Origin: JARLFX01 sp036404255
GTDB lineage: Bacteria; Acidobacteriota; Terriglobia; Terriglobales; Acidobacteriaceae
Length of the DNA stretch: 14,977 nt
Direction of reading: 5' to 3'
NCBI GenBank assembly: GCA_036404255.1
Contig: DASWOP010000305.1
Location: 1 to 14,977 of the forward strand
The position numbers and the translations under genes were made by a program. The notes under the pieces are model-generated. The model saw nothing but the letters and a program-made list of their open reading frames with translations. It had not been told where the DNA came from and did not search any database. Below, piece by piece: positions 6,391 through 12,391 of the stretch (position 1 is the first letter of the stretch; each line of letters starts with the position of its first letter).

Positions 6391-8026
6391 GGTTCCCCTT
6401 CCCAAAATCGAGATCTGCATTCGTGAAACATTAACTATACTTGGCTTGAGGCCCACACTGACAGCAACCCTCACAGCCCCCGCACCGCCAGCCCAGGCTC
6501 GGCCCGCACACCGGCTCCGCGCCGTCAGCTACATCGGCCTTCTCACGCTGTTTTCAGCCATAATCATGGGCTACCACCCCTACGCGGAAGACGCTGGCAT
6601 CTACCTGAGCGGGCTCCATCTGGCGCTCAATCCCGCACTGTACCCCACTTCACAGCCATTCATCCTGGCGCACATGCACCACACCCTCTTCCCCTATTTT
6701 CTTGCTGGAATGGTGCGAATTTTCCACCTGCCGGTGCAGTGGATACTCCTTGGCACATATCTCGCCCTGCTCTGGCTTCTGCTCTTCGCGGTCCAAAGGC
6801 TCGCCGTCCGCTGCTGGACCAGCCCCGCCGCGCAATGGGCCTCCGTGGCGGTTACAGCATTCTGCCTGGGCATTCCGGTTGCCGGCACTGCACTTTGTAT
6901 TGCCGATCCTTACCTTACGCCACGCTCCTTCGCCACCCCGCTTTGCCTGTTGCTCTTCTCTTCAGTGCTCGACCGCCGCGCGGACCGCGCCGCACTCCTG
7001 CTCGCCCTCACCATAGCGTTCCATCCACTGATGGGTCTCTACGCAGGCTTCTTCGCGCTTGTACTTTGGACAAACCGTACGCAACGGACGCGCGGCACTC
7101 TGCGCATCTGCCTCGGGACTGTTCTGTGCGCAATCCTGATGTCGATAGCACAGCTGCATATCGTGGAAAGCCCTGCATATATCCATGCCGCCCTGACACG
7201 CACCTACTTCTATCTGTCGGAATGGCAGTCGTACGAGGTCTTTGGCCTGGTCGCGCCGCTCGCGATCTTCCTATGGATGTTCAGCGCTGATCGCGGACAC
7301 GTCTTGCCCCATGCACGCAACCGTGCCGCACTCAGCGGAGCAGCGGCTGCGTGTGGCATAACCGCCATGGTGATCAGCAGCATGCTGGTTCATCCTGCAA
7401 GCCACTCCCATCTGCTCGCGCGACTGCAACCGCTCAGAACGTTTCACACACTCTACATTCTGATGTTTCTTCTGCTCGCGGGGACGCTTGCAGAGCTTGC
7501 ACTGCGCGTCATCCCGTTGCGATACGCTGCCGGTGGCCTGGCACTTCTGCTTTGCATCTTTGCCGCCAGCATGTTCCATGTAGAGTCCCAGGTCTTCCCT
7601 GCCTCTGCACACTTTGAGTTGCCCAGCCGTACGCCTCCGAATGGATGGCAGCAAGCCTTCCTATGGTCGCGCGACCACACTCCTCCAGACACACTCTTTG
7701 CTCTGGATGCAAACTACATCTCCGCGTCGGGCGAAGATGGCCAGAACTTTCGTGCCATGGCAGAGCGCAGTGCCCTCGCCGATTACTCCAAGGACGGAGG
7801 CTCCTCCGCCGTCTTCCCACAGTTGGCCACCAGATGGCAGCACGATGAGCAGCTCAGCACCGACCTGAGCCGCATTCCCGACGCCCAGCGCATCTCTCGC
7901 CTGACGGCTGTTGGAGTGTCATGGATTGTATTGCAGCAAAAGTTTCAGATCGGTAGCGCGCAGACGCATCTCACCTGCCCGTATCGCAATGCCACCGTGC
8001 TTGTCTGCCGGATTTCCTTGCCGTAG
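6389..8026 (+). CDS. Polytopic membrane protein of unknown function (GT-C-like layout)
   Basis: Up to 545 residues with roughly ten hydrophobic helices between about 46 and 395, then a soluble C-terminal domain of about 150 residues. I do not recognise an established family. Notable motifs are YHPYAEDAGIYLSGL right after the first helix (62-76), PYLTPRSFATPL (174-185) and IAFHPLMGLYAG (209-220). An acidic pair in the first outside loop is reminiscent of GT-C glycosyltransferases, but the resemblance is weak and could equally fit a DUF6798-like membrane protein. The C-terminus ends with AVGVSWIVLQQ, of a kind seen in extracytoplasmic domains of such proteins. The start is uncertain: the ATG at 6389 has no Shine-Dalgarno sequence and overlaps the aminotransferase start, while a TTG at 6446 sits next to a candidate transcript start. 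The first helix begins only at residue 46, so a shorter protein is possible. The gene converges on the DUF3857 gene with 3 bp between stop codons. Confidence 0.75.
   Translation: MVPLPKIEICIRETLTILGLRPTLTATLTAPAPPAQARPAHRLRAVSYIGLLTLFSAIIMGYHPYAEDAGIYLSGLHLALNPALYPTSQPFILAHMHHTLFPYFLAGMVRIFHLPVQWILLGTYLALLWLLLFAVQRLAVRCWTSPAAQWASVAVTAFCLGIPVAGTALCIADPYLTPRSFATPLCLLLFSSVLDRRADRAALLLALTIAFHPLMGLYAGFFALVLWTNRTQRTRGTLRICLGTVLCAILMSIAQLHIVESPAYIHAALTRTYFYLSEWQSYEVFGLVAPLAIFLWMFSADRGHVLPHARNRAALSGAAAACGITAMVISSMLVHPASHSHLLARLQPLRTFHTLYILMFLLLAGTLAELALRVIPLRYAAGGLALLLCIFAASMFHVESQVFPASAHFELPSRTPPNGWQQAFLWSRDHTPPDTLFALDANYISASGEDGQNFRAMAERSALADYSKDGGSSAVFPQLATRWQHDEQLSTDLSRIPDAQRISRLTAVGVSWIVLQQKFQIGSAQTHLTCPYRNATVLVCRISLP
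6394..6400 (-). promoter_or_regulatory. Ribosome binding site deciding the aminotransferase start
   Basis: On the minus strand AAGGGGAA precedes the ATG at 6390 by about three to five bases. It is the only good Shine-Dalgarno sequence near the possible starts, and this excludes the upstream GTG at 6474 as the main start. Confidence 0.6.
6434..6441. promoter_or_regulatory. Overlapping divergent -10 boxes
   Basis: The octamer ACTATACT reads as TATACT on the plus strand (6436-6441) and as TATAGT on the minus strand (6439-6434); each matches five of six bases of the -10 consensus. The minus-strand box has CTGTCA 19 bp upstream and would give the aminotransferase a leader of about 37 nt. No good -35 is visible for the plus-strand box; its transcript would start near 6448, downstream of the first ATG of the membrane-protein frame. 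Confidence 0.4.
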
Positions 8027-8029
8027 CAA

Positions 8030-10012
8030 TTATTGTGCTTTCCGCAGAATGGCGCTCCCGCGCTCGTCGTTCACGATGACCCCCATCAGTTCACGCATGT
8101 CGCCATACCGACTGGCAGGTACCTCGATCTCGCGGACCGTGTACGTGCGCTCATAATGCAGGGTAGTTCCATTCACTGTAGTCTTGCTCTCGTAGCTCGC
8201 GAAGCCCACATCCTTCTTCGCGGGCTCTGGCATCTCATCCACCACATAACCCTCGGGCAGTTCCACATCATAACTATCGTGCAAACTGACAGTCGCCCTC
8301 AGGTTCAGCGGGTAGACCCTGTGCTTCTCGTCCAGATGCACGACGTCTGACCCCAACACCCGCGGTCTCACCATCAGCAGCGGCCCCATCGTCTTCGCAT
8401 ACGACTTCGCCGTGACCGAATAAGACAGCACCGCTTCCTTGTCCACATCGGGCAGATTGTCGATCTTCACATTGCTGAGCGTAAAGTCCGTCAAATAGCC
8501 GTTAACACGGTGATCCAGCAGCTCGCTGCGATTATGCTCATCGCGATCTCCGAACGCACTTCGGAAACTTGCCGCCTCATCTCCATAGAGCCTCTCCACG
8601 ATGTCGCCGCTCAAGCTGCCATCCGCAGCCAGCTTCATACGCGCAGTGCGCGTCCTCGTGTTCAGCTCGGGCCCCATCACCGGAATCTGAATCACCTGGC
8701 TATCGCCGCCATCCATCAGCAGACCGTAGCTTCCCTGCAGGTTATCTTCGATCTGGCCAAACGGCGTGTACTCCCACGTCGGGTCTGTCAGTAGAAACCG
8801 CTTGCCGGACTTCGCCGTGACCACACTGTGCAGTCCCGGCGCGGTATACCCCGGCGGCAGCTCGATCGCTGCGATCATGTGGTTTCCCATCAGCGACGGC
8901 ATGGTGGGATCGATTGTGCCCCGTCTTGTATCCACCATTAGCCATGTGGAACGAATCCCCACGGCCCCCAGCATGGCCGATAGCAGCGTTGACTTGTCCT
9001 TGCAATCGCCATAACGATTGGTAAAGATATCTGCCGCAGGATGAGGCTGGTAGCCGCCTACACCAACTTCTACTGCAACGTAGCGCACCTGGCCGCGCAC
9101 AAAGTCATCAATCGCATTCGCCTTCGCGTAGAAGTCGGTCAGCCCGGCGGTCAAAGCCTGAGCCTTCGCCGCCATCGCTGGCGTGGCTGAGTTGCGCCCT
9201 GCTGTCAGCCCCTGGTACCACTCGCCAATGGACTTCCAATCCTCCGGCACAGCAGTTCCCGGACCAGCGTAGTGCAGAACCATCATCTGCCGCAGCCCCG
9301 ACTCGGGCGGCGCCAGTCTCACATCCTTCATATCAATGTGCGGGACGTCGACCGCCTCCCACTGCCACCGATTACCTCCCAGGTTCACAGGTGGAATCGG
9401 ATCACGCTTCTTCCATTGCGTATCAAACTGAAATCCCGGAAGCATCTGCAGTGTAAGTTTGTTCCGATGGATAGGAAACTCGCCTTGCAACGCCCATAGA
9501 ACCTCAGCCCGGTAGTAAGGCTCCTGTTCTTCGTATTCCATCGCGACGACCGCCCCGGGATCACCTGCTGGGGCGTGCCCTGCACGAACACGGTCATCCT
9601 CATACAGCGCAAAGGTTAAAGACGCCACATCGACCTGCTCATTATCCTTTACGGCATACTCGTGCCCATCCGGCCCAATACTCCAGATGTGCATCCAGTT
9701 CACCTTGGAGTCCTTGTTGTACCAGACGCCGAAAGATGCCTCGTCCCGCCCCTGTGGCCGCAGGATGCGCTTCACGATCCTTTCATGCAGTAACAGATGC
9801 CCATTGGGCATCACCGTATACTCCTGGTCGTCCAACAGCACCACTGCATTGGGTTCGTGATGATAATCCGGCAACATCTCTTTAGCAGCCTCACGCACCC
9901 AATCTGGCACGCTGTCTTTGTGCCCGGCATACGCCTGCGGCGGCGCCACTCCGCACACCAGAAGGCATGCGATCGAAAGGAGGTGCACTCGCCCCCTAAT
10001 TCGATTTTGCAT
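8030..10012 (-). CDS. DUF3857 + transglutaminase-like exported protein, complete catalytic triad
   Basis: A 660-residue exported protein. Residues 1-29 are a signal peptide with the cleavage site AYA before Gly30. The DUF3857 domain covers about 55-230, followed by a transglutaminase-like (papain-fold) domain at about 295-415 and a C-terminal beta-rich domain. The Cys-His-Asp triad is readable: Cys337 in NRYGDCKDKSTLL, His378 in MGNHMIAAIELPPG and Asp410 in FLLTDPTWEYTPFG. Bacterial proteins of this build are predicted periplasmic or surface thiol hydrolases or transpeptidases, and none with this layout gives a clear substrate. The ATG at 10012 has GGAG four bases upstream and lies 17 bp inside the end of the preceding gene, which points to translational coupling. 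The upstream partner has the same domain order but lacks the triad, so the two probably act together or on the same target. Confidence 0.9.
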   Translation of the reverse strand: MQNRIRGRVHLLSIACLLVCGVAPPQAYAGHKDSVPDWVREAAKEMLPDYHHEPNAVVLLDDQEYTVMPNGHLLLHERIVKRILRPQGRDEASFGVWYNKDSKVNWMHIWSIGPDGHEYAVKDNEQVDVASLTFALYEDDRVRAGHAPAGDPGAVVAMEYEEQEPYYRAEVLWALQGEFPIHRNKLTLQMLPGFQFDTQWKKRDPIPPVNLGGNRWQWEAVDVPHIDMKDVRLAPPESGLRQMMVLHYAGPGTAVPEDWKSIGEWYQGLTAGRNSATPAMAAKAQALTAGLTDFYAKANAIDDFVRGQVRYVAVEVGVGGYQPHPAADIFTNRYGDCKDKSTLLSAMLGAVGIRSTWLMVDTRRGTIDPTMPSLMGNHMIAAIELPPGYTAPGLHSVVTAKSGKRFLLTDPTWEYTPFGQIEDNLQGSYGLLMDGGDSQVIQIPVMGPELNTRTRTARMKLAADGSLSGDIVERLYGDEAASFRSAFGDRDEHNRSELLDHRVNGYLTDFTLSNVKIDNLPDVDKEAVLSYSVTAKSYAKTMGPLLMVRPRVLGSDVVHLDEKHRVYPLNLRATVSLHDSYDVELPEGYVVDEMPEPAKKDVGFASYESKTTVNGTTLHYERTYTVREIEVPASRYGDMRELMGVIVNDERGSAILRKAQ

Positions 10013-12113
10013 TCGGCTCCGTGGTAGGTTGTGTTGTGACCGCCCCTGTATTAGTCAGAACAATAGGCTGCTGATCATCAACAGCTATCTTGCTATAGAA
10101 ATCGTGCACCTCAGGATACTCGCTCGTCACAAAGTAGGGCGCGCCCAGATCATAGGTGCGACGCATCAGCACATACGTCGCCTGCACGTCGGGTTTGCCG
10201 TGATAGGCCGCCCCAGCCTTCAGGCTGAGACTATCTTCCTTGGGCACGGATTCCACCTTCAACTCCGCAGGAAACTTAACACGCACCGCATCAATAACTC
10301 GCTCACCATACTCGAAGTAAACAGGTACCTCCCTCGTCGCGTGAGGGAAGAGCGGCTTGCTGTTCGTCTCAAACAATTGCCCCGGCAGAATGAGCCGCTT
10401 TGCCGTCAGCGTTGCCAATGGCCCATGCACCGTAAAGTTAGCCACCAGCGGTTTTTCGTAATCCTGCAGGCCTTGCACGTTAGTGACCTTCACCTCCATG
10501 CCGGTGGGTAGATGCTCTTCCAGCCACTCGCGCATGGAATGTTTCACCGCCTCTTCATCCTTACGCAGTCCCTCCTGTCTCCAATACAGAGCAGGAGAAC
10601 CCAGCCATGTAATCTTCATGGTCCCACTCGCCGTGCCATCCGTGCTCAATACCAGGTCGCCGATACGCTGCACCTGCGACAGCACATACGATGGCAGCGG
10701 AGTATTCCCAATCGAGGTTCCACTCTCCTGTTCCCGCAGTCCCTGTACACCAGTATGCTTCCACGCCAACTGCCCGAACGGGCAATAGCGCTGCCCCGGA
10801 TCGTAGTACTGCTCCTTGCCATCCACCACCACGATCGCGATGTTATCGTCCAGTTGGCGCAGCGTCAGCCACGACTGAAAAAACAGATTGTGGTCGCGGT
10901 TCGTCACCTTCATTACGTATGCCTTGAAACCCGCTGAACGCGCCAGCCCAACAAAAAGATCTGCGAGCTGGTCGTCACCACCACTCTTTCGATCCCACAC
11001 ATCCTGGGCAGACTTGATCTCTTTCAGCCCCGCCGCCTTATTCTCCGCACTCTCATGCCGGCGCGTGTAGCTGGTGTTCTCCATCGCCATCACGGCGGCA
11101 TAGATCTTCTGCAGCTTTACGGGATTGGAGTCACCCGTTGCAAACAGCGACTGTACCTGCTGGCTCAGGCTGCCTGTAGATCCGATAAACTTCTCCTGGC
11201 TCTTCGACCAGGCCTTCCCCTCATTCTTCCAGAACTCCGCCATGGTTCGATCCACGGCATAGTAAAAATTCACGCGATACGTAAAACTACGCACCGGTGG
11301 CATATGATCTTCGATTGGCATCGGAGCGATGTCCTTGACCTTCAGTTCAAAGGTCTGGTACGCATGGTCCGTGCCGACTGCTGGCTTCTCTACGTGTACA
11401 ACCTGCGTACCGGCCGGCAATACGGAACTCCATGCAATTCCCAGCGTCGTCTGGTCGCGCAGCGAATCGTACAACTCCGCTTCCGTCGCCTTCCAGAAAA
11501 AATATCCCTTTCGAACGAACAGGTGCTGTTGCACATACCAATCGGGTGACTGGTACCAGTTGTCCGGAATACGCATCTTGTAGCGGTACTCCACAATACT
11601 GCCCACTTCCACATCCGGCAGTGTGAAGACACTCTCGGAAACCTTGACTCCCCGCGCCTTCTCCACTACACGCTTGTACGGCTTGCCCGTAAATGGAATG
11701 ACCGTGCCATCACGATGGATCGTGCGCCCCGATACATCCGTGACCGTAAAGCCAAAATCGTTGGTAAATACATCGTCTGAAGCAGCATCGCTCACATAAT
11801 TCAGCTTCACATTGGCATACTCTTTGCCCTGCTCGGTCAGCACCTTCAGTCTGATGTAGTAGCTGCGTACATGCAGCAGGTCATCCGTAGTCTCTTCACG
11901 ATACAGATACACTGCCGTCGCGCCTGGAACCTGCGGCTGCGAGGTCATCGAAAGCTCCTCAGCCGTCGGCTGCGTCCACTGCGACTGCACCTGCGCCGAT
12001 ATCTGTGCGAAGGCGCGCATCTCCGCGCATGCCGAACATAGCAACAGCAAAAAGATCACAACGAATGGGCGGAGGTGAACAGATAGGAATGCACAACTGA
12101 GTTTGGAGCGCAC
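9996..12113 (-). CDS. DUF3857 + degenerate transglutaminase-like exported protein
   Basis: A 705-residue exported protein with a positively charged start, a hydrophobic stretch (residues 17-30, VVIFLLLLCSACA) and a probable signal peptidase I site after AFA (34-36). DUF3857 spans about 65-270 and a transglutaminase-like domain about 330-450. At the positions of the catalytic Cys and His stand Asp381 (SGGDDQLADLF) and Asn424 (LDDNIAIVVV); only Asp438 (YYDPGQRYCPFG) remains, so it is very probably not a thiol enzyme. The frame is intact and the surrounding fold residues are conserved, so this is substitution and not decay. I chose the GTG at 12113: AGGAAAGGA (12120-12128) precedes it by six bases, and a promoter lies about 80 bp upstream. 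The longer frame from an ATG at 12302 would run through that promoter. The last 17 bp overlap the next DUF3857 gene. Confidence 0.88.
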   Translation of the reverse strand: MRSKLSCAFLSVHLRPFVVIFLLLLCSACAEMRAFAQISAQVQSQWTQPTAEELSMTSQPQVPGATAVYLYREETTDDLLHVRSYYIRLKVLTEQGKEYANVKLNYVSDAASDDVFTNDFGFTVTDVSGRTIHRDGTVIPFTGKPYKRVVEKARGVKVSESVFTLPDVEVGSIVEYRYKMRIPDNWYQSPDWYVQQHLFVRKGYFFWKATEAELYDSLRDQTTLGIAWSSVLPAGTQVVHVEKPAVGTDHAYQTFELKVKDIAPMPIEDHMPPVRSFTYRVNFYYAVDRTMAEFWKNEGKAWSKSQEKFIGSTGSLSQQVQSLFATGDSNPVKLQKIYAAVMAMENTSYTRRHESAENKAAGLKEIKSAQDVWDRKSGGDDQLADLFVGLARSAGFKAYVMKVTNRDHNLFFQSWLTLRQLDDNIAIVVVDGKEQYYDPGQRYCPFGQLAWKHTGVQGLREQESGTSIGNTPLPSYVLSQVQRIGDLVLSTDGTASGTMKITWLGSPALYWRQEGLRKDEEAVKHSMREWLEEHLPTGMEVKVTNVQGLQDYEKPLVANFTVHGPLATLTAKRLILPGQLFETNSKPLFPHATREVPVYFEYGERVIDAVRVKFPAELKVESVPKEDSLSLKAGAAYHGKPDVQATYVLMRRTYDLGAPYFVTSEYPEVHDFYSKIAVDDQQPIVLTNTGAVTTQPTTEPNAKSN

Positions 12114-12119
12114 AGAAAT

Positions 12120-12128
12120 TCCTTTCCT
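12120..12128 (-). promoter_or_regulatory. Ribosome binding site deciding a GTG start
   Basis: On the minus strand AGGAAAGGA lies six bases before the GTG at 12113. It fixes the start of the degenerate DUF3857 protein, directly ahead of its signal peptide. Confidence 0.7.
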
Positions 12129-12189
12129 GTAGCAACGCCGCGTAGAGTCAACTCGGCGCGCAAAGAAACCGCAAAGGGGAATAGTGAGT

Positions 12190-12218
12190 TTTATACGATG
12201 AATTGAAATGCGAAGCAA
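12190..12218 (-). promoter_or_regulatory. Candidate promoter of the DUF3857 pair
   Basis: On the minus strand TTGCTT (12218-12213) and TATAAA (12195-12190) are separated by exactly 17 bp. The -10 is strong and the -35 weak. Transcription would begin near 12183, giving a leader of about 70 nt before the GTG at 12113. It indicates that the DUF3857 pair can be expressed separately from bcsC. A TTATTC-ACC-GAATAA dyad at 12314-12328 lies about 95 bp upstream and could be a regulator site or part of the bcsC 3' end. Confidence 0.45.
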
Positions 12219-12391
12219 GTAGATTACGAAAACCGTTACGCCATCAGTTCCTGCCAATCCCAATAACGAACATTCCGCAAAGCCATGGCTCTCCCCAGCC
12301 ACTGCATCAGCGGTTATTCACCGAATAATCGTAAAATGAAGTCAATGCAAATCCGGAGAACCCGGCTACATCTGGTTCGGCTTGTGCGAAG

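Noticed and set aside
6391..6474. GTG start at 6474 for the aminotransferase
   Set aside because: It adds 28 residues not typical of the family and extends across the divergent promoter bases; the ATG at 6390 has a strong ribosome binding site.
9974..9986. Strong Shine-Dalgarno-like AAAGGAGGTG on the plus strand (its complement resembles the 16S rRNA 3' end)
   Set aside because: It lies within the signal-peptide coding region of the minus-strand gene and no plausible plus-strand gene begins after it; no other rRNA similarity surrounds it.
10842..10973. Loss of catalytic Cys and His explained by frameshift or sequencing error
   Set aside because: The frame is uninterrupted on both sides, neighbouring fold residues are intact, and both changes are clean single-residue replacements (GAC and AAC codons).
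12018..12045. Lipoprotein signal (LCSAC) in the degenerate DUF3857 protein
   Set aside because: Position -3 of a lipobox should be Leu or similar, but here it is Cys; a signal peptidase I site after AFA fits better.
12114..12302. ATG start at 12302 for the first DUF3857 protein
   Set aside because: It would put 63 residues before the signal peptide and lie upstream of the 17-bp-spaced promoter; GTG 12113 has an excellent ribosome binding site.
12340..12391. Terminator hairpin after bcsC (CCGG-GTTCT-CCGG)
   Set aside because: The stem is only four base pairs and no U-tract follows immediately.
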